From Arachis hypogaea (taxonomy: Eukaryota > Streptophyta > Magnoliopsida > Fabales > Fabaceae): 64,000 bases of DNA. The translations under genes were made by a program, and so were the position numbers. Location: contig NC_092051.1 of the NCBI RefSeq assembly GCF_003086295.3, forward strand, positions 15,926,810 to 15,990,809. The letters run 5' to 3'. Below, in pieces: positions 11,868 through 21,067 of the stretch. Under the pieces are notes generated by a model. That model ran no database searches and had not been told where the DNA came from. It saw only the letters and a program-made list of their open reading frames with translations. The first letter of the stretch is position 1. The number at the start of each line of letters is the position of its first letter.

Positions 11868-12233
11868 CTACAACTTACACAACACCACAATGATCAACAC
11901 AATACAAAGACCGGAAACAACAAGCTGAACGCATGATAGAAACTTCAGATACACAACATCAGCATGAAGTTTTTCCACTCGTTCGGTCGTCTTAAAATTA
12001 AAGTTAAGCTGAGAAGATCGATCCTCTCCAATGTCAGAATGCTGGGTATTTGGACCTGCCCACCTGAACCATCCACATCTCCTTGTTGGACACGCGTAAT
12101 ACTTTCTACCCGGGTTGGCCACGCTATTGGAAACTTGCAACGGTGCTCTTAACCCACACTCACAAAAACGGTCTCCCGTTGTGTTCCCGCTGCCGTACGT
12201 ACCACTTGTAGTTCTTCTACTTGTGGAAGCCAT
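11868..12233 (-). CDS. GRF zinc-finger protein with hydrophobic tail, carried by Harbinger
   Basis: 121-aa open frame antisense to the transposase genes. Residues about 23-62 form a GRF-type zinc finger: FCECGLRAPLQVSNSVAN, then NPGRKYYACPTRRCGWFRWA, with the CxC pair, the GR and the two later cysteines of the family. The last ~22 residues are hydrophobic (LVVSGLCIVLIIVVLCKL), consistent with a tail anchor, preceded by a short helical segment. GRF fingers bind nucleic acid, mostly single-stranded DNA, in characterised proteins (family knowledge); the role here is unknown. Upstream lies a TATAG acceptor just before the ATG and a strong donor ATTAG|GTAAGT at 13530, implying a leader intron. Gene capture or a genuine third element gene are both possible. 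Confidence 0.7.
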   Translation of the reverse strand: MASTSRRTTSGTYGSGNTTGDRFCECGLRAPLQVSNSVANPGRKYYACPTRRCGWFRWAGPNTQHSDIGEDRSSQLNFNFKTTERVEKLHADVVYLKFLSCVQLVVSGLCIVLIIVVLCKL

Positions 12234-12244
12234 TGTTGACCACC

Positions 12245-13530
12245 CTATAAATGTAACAGTAACTCACAATAGTTTTAATGTAGTACATACTACACATAAA
12301 AGAAGAAGAGGATTCATATATGAAACAACCAATCATGATTCAACAAGTGTAAATTCAGAAATGGCAAAAAAAGTTTTGGTAGGAATCAATACAATGCTCC
12401 TGTTATTGTCTTTTTTTTTTTGCAAAAACAAAAGAAAAGTTTTAAGAAACAAACAATTTACGGATTTCAACAGATATTTTATGTTATAATTCATTTTTTG
12501 ATTAGTTGACACTAACAAAGAGTACATATTCTGAAACAGATCACTCAAACCATATCTTCTACTTTTTTTTTCTTTTTTTTTCAACTATAATCACAACTGG
12601 ATCTAATACATAAATTAACTAAAAAATAACAATGTGTTAGATCCCCTCCTACAAAATCAGACACCCACCACTTGCTAGTGCTAATCATAAGGTTTGATGC
12701 AATAATCCAATAAAATCACATTTAAAAAATGAGCAGTAGAAAAAGGTGAAAAGGTTCATTATTTTCCTTCAGGTAGCATGGGTGTGTACAAATTCTCGTA
12801 GCCTTTTCAGACAAGCTGCAGCCTTATTGGAAATTAATATATAAAAGGATATTGAAATTGAAATACTAATGATACTACTAGATAAAGTGCCTAACATATA
12901 AAATAAAACACGATGCTAGGTTTATATATATACTCATTTCATATCAAATTGCCATGGTTTGAATCTAATCATGTCCAATTAGTAAGTTTAATTATAAGAC
13001 GTGACAGACCAACCTATCCTGAATTTGATTCCATGTAGTTAGAGTACCATGCAATGAATTGGAGCTTTATAAACAAAAAAAAAGGGATATGTACAAAACA
13101 GAGGATCTTAATTATTAGTAATGTTTAACAATTATTAGGCATCAGCATTGACCAATTGTGCTAATTTATGTCCACTCTCTCAAACAAAACCCTAGATAAG
13201 ATATGTATCTATCAGATGTTGATGAACTAACATGCAAAGATCATAATTTGTTTTATTTAAGAAACATTCCATGATTGATGTGTGTCACTGGGTCATTAAA
13301 AAACAGTATCATTATTCAGCCTCCAACGATAACGAATCAACAAAACAACCAATGCACAACAGAGCTAATCCTATCAACCAATTCACAACAGAGCAACAGA
13401 CCTAATCCAATCAAGCAGTTCACAACACAACAACATAGCTAATCCAATCAACCAATTCACAACAGAGGTAACCCAATCTAGGGAACGGGGAAGGAGCACC
13501 TATTAAATTTTGAAACCATACGAAACTTAC
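12245..13530 (-). other. Predicted leader intron of the GRF gene
   Basis: On the minus strand a perfect donor GTAAGT begins at 13530 and an acceptor (TTTATAG) ends at 12245, twelve bases before the ATG of the GRF frame. The 1.29-kb interval is AT-rich and holds no credible gene. Near 13330-13480 there are about three imperfect ~50-bp tandem copies containing CCAATTCACAACAGAG. Short frames here are not supported. Confidence 0.5.
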
Positions 13531-13860
13531 CTAATCCGTGCACCCACAAACACCGGCGACCAGACACAGAAAGCCGGCACCGGGTCGACGCACAACCCCA
13601 GACGTGGATTCCGCAGCGGCGCCACAATTCACGGGGTCCGTCACGGGACGACGAACATCAACCACGGATCGCTGCCGACTCGCCTTCCTTGGTCCCACCA
13701 AAAACAACTGACAAGCTCAGGTCCTTGCGGCGGCGGGTCGGGCTCTAGCCATCTTTGCCGGAAGAGAACAGGAGGAAGGGTTCATTGGAGGAGAAAGGGG
13801 GTGAGGATAACTCCAACTTATGAAAATGAATTTGGCTTTGTGGGGGGGGGGGGGGGTTAG
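13531..13860 (-). promoter_or_regulatory. Predicted 5' UTR exon and promoter side of the GRF gene
   Basis: A GC-rich block just inside the right end, mirroring the GC-rich leader block at 6240-6504 near the left end. Read on the minus strand it would be the first non-coding exon of the GRF gene and ends at the donor at 13530. A G run of about 15 bases lies at 13842-13856. Each end of the transposon thus seems to carry its own outward-to-inward promoter. Confidence 0.4.
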
Positions 13861-13919
13861 GGTTGTTTGGTGATATAAGGGCATTTTAGTAACTTTACAA
13901 ATTTAGTCTTCATCTTTTA

Positions 13920-14067
13920 TTTCAAACCAAACACGATACTGAGACATAACTCACTCTTGTACACCATCACACCAAACACAATACTAATACTTATTTCTGT
14001 CTCTGTCTCTTAGTCTCTGTCTCTCTGTCTCTGTCTCTTGGTCTCTGTCTCACAAACAAATGCTACC
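13920..14067 (-). repeat. Harbinger right terminal and subterminal region
   Basis: Ends in the inverted repeat of the left terminus. It contains a run of TCTCTGTCTCT units (about 13998-14052), more regular than on the left side, and an inverted copy of the ATTGTGTTTGG motif. The TTA duplication follows at 14068-14070. Confidence 0.75.
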
Positions 14068-14070
14068 TTA

Positions 14071-14781
14071 GATATCTAATACAGGGGACCGAGTCCGAGA
14101 TATTAGAATCTTCGTGGTATAAATTAGAACCCATGGATGGCCATTCTTGAGATCCGGAAAGTCTAAACCTTGTCTGTGGTATTCCGAGTAGGATCTGGGA
14201 AGGGATGGCTGTGACGAGCTTCAAACTCGCGAGTGCTGGGCGTAATGACAGACGCAAAAGGATAGTAAATCCTATTCCAGTATGATCGAGAACCGACAGA
14301 TGATTAGCCGTGCCGTGACAGAGCATTTGGACCTTTTTCACTGAGAGGATGGGATGTAGCCATTGACAACGGTGATTCCCTACACAAAGCTTGCCATGGA
14401 AAGGAGTAGGAATGATTGGATGAAAGCAGCAGGAAAGCAGAGGTTCAGAGGAACGAAAGCATCTCTATACGCTTATCTGAAATTCTTACCAATGAATTAC
14501 ATAAGTATCTCTATCTTTATTTTCTGTTAATTTATTATTATTATTCAAAAACTCTATAACCAATTATTATTCGCCTAACTGAGATTTGCAAGATGACCAT
14601 AGCTTGCTTCAAGCCGACAATCTCCGTGGGATCGACCCTTACTCACGTAAGGTTTATTACTTGGACGACCCAGTGCACTTGCTGGTTAGTTGTATCGAAG
14701 TTGTGAACGAAAAAGAATTTGAGATTAAGAACATGCGTGCCAAGTTTTTGGCGCCGTTGCCAGAGATCACAATTTCGTGCA
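14071..14781 (+). repeat. Athila-type LTR1, second part
   Basis: Resumes at the Harbinger target site and is collinear with LTR2 at about 23185-23711 and 44670-44853. I count roughly 12 substitutions over the first ~375 bp against LTR2, about 3%. Ends TTTCGTGCA at 14781. The short frames in it are the same in both LTRs because the LTRs are copies, not because they code. Confidence 0.85.
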
Positions 14782-14789
14782 CCGAGTTT

Positions 14790-14808
14790 TTGGCGCCGTT
14801 GCCGGGGT
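14790..14808 (+). other. Primer-binding site, tRNA-Asp type
   Basis: TTGGCGCCGTTGCCGGGG lies just after LTR1. It is complementary to the 3' end of plant tRNA-Asp, the primer typical of Athila and Tat lineages (established knowledge). A near copy, TTGGCGCCGTTGCCAGAG, lies about 45 bp upstream within the LTR end. The same arrangement recurs after LTR2 at about 44862. Confidence 0.75.
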
Positions 14809-14983
14809 TTGTTCGAGTTTGGACAACTGGCGGTTCATCTTGTTGCTCAGATTAGGTAACTTTATTTTAATTTTAAGTTTTTGTTTTTATTCTTTTAATT
14901 TTCGAAAAATTTCCAAAAAAATAAAATATATTTTTCTTCATAATTTTTTAAGAATGAATTCTAGTGTTTCATGAAAAATGTTG

Positions 14984-15212
14984 AAGCCTGGCTGGCTGTA
15001 AAGCCATGTCTAAATTCTTTTGGACTGAGGCTTCCAAACCATCAGCATAGAGGCAAGTTAATTTGATGACTTAGCTGTTGAATATCTGATTTACATGCTG
15101 AAGCTTGGCTGGCCATTGGCCATGTCTAGTGTTTTGGACCGAAGCTTTCACTGAAAGCTTGGCTGGCTAGTGAGCCATGTCTAATTCCTGGACTGAAGCT
15201 TTAGACTAAGAG
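14984..15212 (+). repeat. Three hairpin-prone leader repeats
   Basis: Three imperfect units begin GAAGC(C/T)TGGCTGGC, continue with GCCATGTCTA, and end GGACTGAAGCTT or a variant (about 14984-15038, 15100-15148, 15155-15203). The start GAAGCYT and end ARGCTTC of each unit can pair, and GGCTGGC can pair with GCC. Sited between the primer site and gag, they are placed like packaging or dimerisation signals of LTR elements; that role is inference. The same block is at about 45053-45277. Confidence 0.55.
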
Positions 15213-16663
15213 TGCAAGATTCCTGGAATTCATATTAAAAATTTTGAAATCCTTATTTTTTTTTCAAATAATTTTCGAAAAAACAAAAAAAAATCATGAA
15301 ATCATAAAATCAAAAAATATTTTTGTGTTTCTTGTTTGAGTCTTGAGTCAAATTTTAAGTTTGGTGTCAATTGCATGTTTTTATTCTTCTTGCATTTTTT
15401 CGAAATTGTGTTCATGTGTTCTTCATGATCTTCAAGTTATTCTTGGTAAGTCTTCTTGTTTGATCTTTGCATTTTCATGTTTTGCATCTTTTCTAATTTT
15501 TCATGTGCATTCTAGCATTCATAGTGTCTAAAAATAAAAAATTTCTAAGTTAGGTGTCTTGCATGTTTTCTTTTCTTGAAAATTTTTCAAAAATAAGTTC
15601 TTGATGTTCATCTTGACATTCAAAGTGTTCTTGGTGTTCATCTTGACATTCATAGTGTTCTTGCATGCATCATTTGTTTTGATCCAAAATTTTCATGCAT
15701 TGAGTCTTTTCATTGTTTTTCTCTTTCTTCATTAAAAATTCAAAAATCAAAAAAATATTTTTCCCTTTTTCCTCTCATAAATTTCGAAAATTTGGATTGA
15801 CTTTTTCAAAAAATTTTAAAATCTAATTGTTTCTTATCAGTCAATTCAAATTTTCAATTTAAAAATCTTATCTTTTTTCAAATCTTTTTCAAAAATCCTA
15901 TCTTTTTCATTTTTCTTATTTATTTTCGAAAATTTTAAAAAAAATTTTCAAAAATATTTTTCTTAATTTTATCTCATAATTTTCGAAAATATTATCAACA
16001 ATTAATGTTTTGATTCAAAAATTTCAAGTTTGTTACTTTCTTGTTAAGAAAGATTCAAACTTTAAGTTCTAGAATCATATCTTATGATTACTTGTGAGTC
16101 AAGTCATTAATTTTGATTTTAAAATTCAAATCTTTTTCAAAACTAATTTTAATCATATCTTTCAATCATATCTTTTTAAATCTTATCTTTTTCAAAAATT
16201 TGATTTTAAAATATCTTTTCTAACTTCTTATCTTCTTATCTTTTCAAAATTGATTTTCAAATCTTTTTCAACTAATTAATTGACTTGTTGTTTGTTTCTT
16301 ATATTTTTCAAAACCACCTAACTACTCTTCCCCCTCTAATTTTCGAAAATACTTCCCTCTTTTTCAAATTTTTTTTAATTAAATAATTGTTTTAATTTTA
16401 ATTTAATTTGATTTCAATTTCAATTTTCAACTTTAATTTTTTTTATTTATTAATTTTCGAAATTCCCTCTCTCTCATCTCCTTCTATTTATTTATCTACT
16501 AACACTTCTCTTCATCTCATATCTCTGCTCCTATCCTTACCCTTGTGTTTGGATTATCCATTCTTCTTCACTCTTATTCCCTTTCTTCTTCTACTAACAA
16601 TAAGGAACCTCTTTACTGTAACATAGAGGATTCCTCTTCTTTTCTTGTTCTCTTCTCTTTCAT
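15213..16663 (+). other. Athila-type leader, AT-rich, non-coding
   Basis: 1.45 kb of TTTTCAAA/TTTTCGAAAA-rich sequence between the hairpin repeats and gag. It holds TAAGTTTGGTGT at 15356-15367 and a tandem pair of TGTTCTTG(A/G)TGTTCATCTTGACATTCA units near 15597-15665. Many short frames exist but none resembles a protein. Long AT-rich leaders are usual for Athila-type elements. Confidence 0.6.
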
Positions 16664-18913
16664 ATGAGCAGGAACAAGAAAAATGGCATTCTTGTTGAAG
16701 CTGATCCAGAACCTGAAAGGACTCTGAAGAGAAAACTAAGAGAAGCTAAATTACAACAATCCAGAGACAACCTTACTGAAATTTTCGAACAAGAAAAGGA
16801 GATGGCAGACGCACCTAACAACAATAATGCAAGGAGGATGCTTGGTGATTATACTACACCTACTTCCAAGTTTGATGGAAGAAGCATCTCAATCCCTACC
16901 ATTGGAGCAAACAATTTTGAGCTGAAACCTCAATTAGTTGCTCTAATGCAATAGAAATGCAAATTCCATGGACTTCCATCAGAAGATCCCTACCAGTTTT
17001 TAACTGAGTTCCTGCAGATCTGTGAGACTGTTAAGACTAATGGAGTAGATCTTGAAGTCTACAGGCTCATGCTTTTCCCTTTTGTTGTAAGAGACAGAGC
17101 TAGAACATGGTTGGACTCACAACCTAAGGATAGCCTGGACTCCTGGGATAAGCTGGTCACGGCCTTCTTGGCTAAGTTCTTTCCTCCTCAAAAGCTGAGC
17201 AAGCTTAGAGTGGATGTTCAGACCTTCAAGCAAAAAGATGGTGAATCCCTCTATGAAGTTTGGGAAAGATACAAGCAGATGACCAAAAGGTGTCCTCTTG
17301 ACATGCTTTCAGAATGGACCATTCTGAATATATTCTATTATGGTCTGTCTGAGTTCTCCAAGATGTCACTGGACCATTCTGCAGGTGGATCCATTCACCT
17401 AAAGAAAACGCCTGCAGAAGCTCAAGAACTTATTGACATGGTTGCAAATAATCAATTCATGTATACTTCTGAGAGAAATTCCGTGAATAATGGGATGCCT
17501 CAGAAGAAGGGAGTTCTTGAAATTGATGCTCTGAATGCCATATTGGCTCAGAACAAAGTGTTGACTCAGCAAGTCAACATGATTTTCCAAAGTCTGAATG
17601 GATGGCAAAATGCATCCAACAGTACTAAAGAGGCATCTTCTGAAGAAGAAGCTTATGATCCTGATAACCCTGCAATAGCAGAGGTTAATTACATGGGTGA
17701 ACCTTATGGAAACACCTATAATTTATCATGGAGAAATCATCCAAATTTCTGATGGAAGGATCAACAAAAGCCTCAACAAGGCTTTAATAATGGTGGAAGA
17801 AACAGGCTCAGCAATAGCAAGCCTTTTCCATTATCTTCTCAGCAACAGACAGAGAATCCTGAACAAAATACCTCTAATTTAGCAAACTTAGTCTCTGATC
17901 TGTCCAAGACCACTTTAAGTTTCATGAGTGAAACAAGGTCCTCCATAAGAAATTTGGAGGCACAAGTGGGCCAGCTGAGTAAGAAAATCACTGAAACGCC
18001 TCCTAGTACTCTCCCAAGCAATACAGAGGAGAATCCAAAAAGAGAGTGCAAGGCCATTGATTTGACCATCATGGCCGAACCTACAAGGGAGGAGGAGGAC
18101 GTGAATCCCAGTGAGGAAGACCTCCTGGGACGTCCAGTGATCAACAAGGAGTTTCCCTTTGAGAAACCAAAGGACTCTGAGGCTCATCTAGAGACCATAG
18201 AGATTCCATTGAACCTCCTTATGCCCTTCATGAGCTCTGATGAGTATTCTTCTTCTGAAGAGAATGAGGATGTTACTGAAGAGCAAGTTGCCAAGTACCT
18301 TGGTGCAATCATGAAGCTGAATGCCAAATTATTTGGTAATGAGACTTGGGAAGATGAACCTCCCTTGCTCATCAATGAACTGAGTGATCTGGATCAACTG
18401 ACATTGCCTCAAAAGAAACAGGATCCTGGAAAGTTCTTAATACCTTGTACCATAGGCACCATGACCTTTGAGAAGGCTCTGTGTGACCTTGGGTCAGGGA
18501 TAAACCTCATGCCACTCTCTGTAATGGAGAAGCTGGGAATCTTTGAGGTGCAAACTGCTAGAATCTCATTAGAGATGGTAGACAATTCAAGAAAACAGGC
18601 TTATGGACAAGTAAAGGACGTGCTAGTAAAGGTTGAAGGCCTTTACATCCCTGCTGATTTCATAATCCTAGACACTGGGAAGGATGAGGATGAATCCATC
18701 ATCCTTGGAAGACCCTTCCTAGCCACAGCAAAAGCTGTGATTGATGTGGACAGAGGAGAATTGATCCTTCAACTTAATGAAGACAACCTTATGTTTAAAA
18801 TTCAAGGATCTCCTTCTGTAACTATGGAGAGGAAGCATGACAAGCTTCTCTCAATACAGAGTCAAATAAAGCACCCACAATCAAACTCTAAGTTTGGTGT
18901 TGGGAGTCTATAA
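16664..18913 (+). pseudogene. gag: Athila-type gag-protease, one frame with two stops
   Basis: Structural and protease polyprotein of the element. One frame of 750 codons with stops at 16952-16954 (TAG after VALMQ) and 17750-17752 (TGA after HPNF); no frameshift. Gag core (17000-17450): FHGLPSEDPYQFL, LMLFPFVVRDRARTWL, LTAFLAKFFPPQK-like, and ESLYEVWERYKQM, the Retrotrans_gag fold. Protease (about 18430-18800): LCDLGSGINLMPLSV with the catalytic DLGS, then IILGRPFLATAKAVIDV. A coiled segment (RSSIRNLEAQVGQLSKKI) precedes it. TGA at 17750 is one transition from CGA, and the first stop lies where related gags read Q. The frame ends before any RT, which is why the element is called non-autonomous. 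Confidence 0.88.
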
Positions 18914-19147
18914 AATTGACCTGAATCACCTGTGTGGCTCCGTGAGAGCCCACTGTCAAGCTATTGACATTAAAGAAACGCTTGTTCGGAGGTAACCCAA
19001 TTTTTATTTATCTAATTTTATTTTTATTTTTATTGTTCTTTCATGTTTTATTAGGTTCATGATCATGTGGAGTCACAAAATAAATACAAAAATTAAAAAC
19101 AGAATAAAAAACAGTAGAAGAAAAATCACACCCTGGAGGAAGGACTT

Positions 19148-19417
19148 ACTGGCGTTTAAACGCCAGTAAGGAACATCTGGCTGGCGTTCAACGCCAGAAC
19201 AGAGCATGGATCTGGCGTTGAACGCCAGAAACAAGCAACATCCTGACGTTCAAACGCCAGGAATACACCCTGAGAAGAGCTGGCACTGAACGCCAGAAAC
19301 AAGCATGGAACTGGCGTTCAACGCCAGAAACATGCTGCACATGGGCGTTGAACGCCCAGAACAAGCATCACTTCGGCGTTTAAACGCCAGAATTGAATGC
19401 AAAGGCGTTTTACATGC
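19148..19417 (+). repeat. Array of eight TGGCGTT/AACGCCA palindromes, ~31-bp spacing
   Basis: Eight dyads: 19148-19167 (ACTGGCGTTTAAACGCCAGT, perfect), 19181-19197, 19211-19229, 19243-19260, 19280-19296, 19311-19327, 19342-19358 and 19374-19390, then a decayed one at about 19403. Centres are about 31 bp apart, with one 36-bp step. Spacers vary but often contain ACAAGCA. The array sits between the protease stop and the 385-aa ORF. Single copies of the same motif occur in both LTRs. Confidence 0.85.
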
Positions 19418-19909
19418 CTAATTGGTGCAGGGATATAAATCCTTGACACCTCAGGATCTGTGGACCCCAGAGGATCCCCACCTACCTCCACTCATATTCT
19501 CCCCTCTTCTCAACATTCATCCTCTCTTTCCAATAAACACCCTTCCCCAAAAACCCTTCACCAATCACCTCAATCTCTCTTCCATATCACCCCTTCACCA
19601 CTCACATCCATCCACTCTTCCCCATAAACCCCACCTACCTTCAAAATTCAAAATCACTTTTCCACCCAAACCTACCCAATATGGCCGAACCTACTCCCTC
19701 TCCCCTCACTATATAAACCCCTCCATCCCTCCTTAATTTTCACACAACACAACCCTATCTTCTATACCTTCGCCGAATACACCTCCCCCTCACTCTCCTC
19801 CATATTTTCTCTTCTTCTTCTTCTTCTTTTCTTTCTTCTCTTGCTCGAGGGTGAGCAATATTATAAGTTTGGTGTGGTAAAAGCATAGCTTTTTGTTTTT
19901 CCATTACCA

Positions 19910-21067
19910 TTGATGGCACCCAAGACCGGAGAGACCTCTAGAAAAGGGAAAGGGAAGACAAAAGCTTCCACCTCCGAGTCATGGGAGATGGAAAGATTCA
20001 TCTCCAAAGCCCATCAAGACCACTTCTATGATGTTGTGGCCAAGAAGAAGGTGATCCCCGAGGTCCCTTTCAAACTCAAGAAAAATGAGTATCCGGAGAT
20101 CCGACATAAGATCCAAAGAAGAGGTTGGGAAGTTCTAACCAACCCCATTCAACAAGTCGGAATCTTAATGGTTCAAGAGTTCTATGCAAACGCATGGATC
20201 ACTAGGAACCATGATCAAAGTAAGAACCCGAATCCAAAGAATTATCTCACCATGGTTCGGGGGAAATACTTATATTTTAGTCCGGAAAATGTAAGGCTAG
20301 CGTTCAACTTGCCCATGATGCAAGGAGATGCACGCCCCTACACAAGAAGGGTCAACTTTGATCAAAGGTTGGACCAAGTCCTCATGGACATATGTGTGGA
20401 AGGAGCTCAATGGAAGATTGACTCAAAAGGCAAACCGGTTCAACTGAGAAGACTGGACCTTAAGCCTGTAGCTAGAGGATGGTTGGAGTTCATTCAATGC
20501 TCAATCATTCCCACTAGCAACTGGTCTGAAGTTACTATAGACCGGGCCATCATGATCCATAGTATCATGATTGGGGAGGAAGTGGAGATTCATGAGATTA
20601 CACCTCAAGAACTCTATAAGGTGGCTGACAAGTCCTCCACTTTGGCAAGGTTAGCCTTTCCTCACCTTATTTGCCATCTATGCAATTCGGCTGGGATTGA
20701 CATAGAGGGAGATATCCTCATTGATGAGGACAAGCCCATCACTAAGAAAAGGATGGAGCCAACAAGAGAGCCTATTCATGGATCTCAAGAGACGCATGAA
20801 GAAGCTCATCACCAAGAAATCCCTGAGATGCCTCAAGAGATGCACTTTCCTCCACAGAATTATTGGGAGCAAATCAACATCTCCCTAGGAGAATTAAGTT
20901 CCAACATGGGACAACTAAGGATGGAGCACCAAGAGCACTCCATCATCCTCCATGAAATTAGAGAAGATCAAAGAGCAATGAGGAAGGAGCAACAAAGACA
21001 AGGAAGAGACATAGAAGAGCTCAAGGACATCATTGGTTCTTCAAGAAGAAAACGCCACCATCACTAA
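19910..21067 (+). CDS. Athila-type extra ORF (plant transposon protein domain), 385 aa, intact
   Basis: Intact frame in the place where Athila elements carry their extra or env-like ORF. The central part (EYPEIRHKIQRRGWEVL, VQEFYANAW, YLYFSPENVRLAFNLP, MIHSIMIGE) resembles the 'putative plant transposon protein' family found in Athila-type elements (established family; assignment by eye). The C-terminus (about residues 300-385) is charged and coiled, ending in a basic SSRRKRHHH tail. The N-terminus is basic. No signal peptide or membrane segment is seen, so I do not call it an envelope protein. TAAGTTTGGTGT lies 35 bp before the ATG. It is the only full-length frame left in this element, in contrast to gag. 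Confidence 0.75.
   Translation: MMAPKTGETSRKGKGKTKASTSESWEMERFISKAHQDHFYDVVAKKKVIPEVPFKLKKNEYPEIRHKIQRRGWEVLTNPIQQVGILMVQEFYANAWITRNHDQSKNPNPKNYLTMVRGKYLYFSPENVRLAFNLPMMQGDARPYTRRVNFDQRLDQVLMDICVEGAQWKIDSKGKPVQLRRLDLKPVARGWLEFIQCSIIPTSNWSEVTIDRAIMIHSIMIGEEVEIHEITPQELYKVADKSSTLARLAFPHLICHLCNSAGIDIEGDILIDEDKPITKKRMEPTREPIHGSQETHEEAHHQEIPEMPQEMHFPPQNYWEQINISLGELSSNMGQLRMEHQEHSIILHEIREDQRAMRKEQQRQGRDIEELKDIIGSSRRKRHHH

Larger units (their letters stand above)
5976..14067 (+). mobile_element. PIF/Harbinger DNA transposon, apparently intact, 8.1 kb
   Basis: Ends are GGTAGTGTTTGTTTG at 5976 and CAAACAAATGCTACC at 14053-14067, inverted repeats with two mismatches. The 3-bp target duplication TTA flanks it (5973-5975 and 14068-14070). 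The sister LTR2 holds the empty site CTCTTAGATATC at about 23179-23190, which proves the boundaries. Contents: a three-exon DDE transposase (+), a two-exon Myb/SANT-like gene (+), and a GRF zinc-finger gene (-). Both family-standard genes are open throughout. Eight kilobases is long for the superfamily, largely because of long introns and the extra gene. Confidence 0.92.

Noticed and set aside
13510..13860. 116-aa plus-strand frame at the right of Harbinger
   Set aside because: Its open length comes from GC-rich sequence and ends in a G run; the minus-strand reading as a leader exon with a perfect splice donor is more convincing.
14745..14810. tRNA-Asp gene suggested by TGGCGCCGTTGCC
   Set aside because: Only the 3' 18 bases match; this is the primer-binding site of the retrotransposon, with no tRNA body.
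19148..19417. CRISPR-like look of regularly spaced repeats
   Set aside because: The repeats are short palindromes inside a plant retrotransposon; there are no cas genes, no leader, and the host is a eukaryote.
19910..21067. Retroviral-type envelope gene
   Set aside because: No signal peptide, transmembrane helix or cleavage site is visible; position alone does not justify the name.
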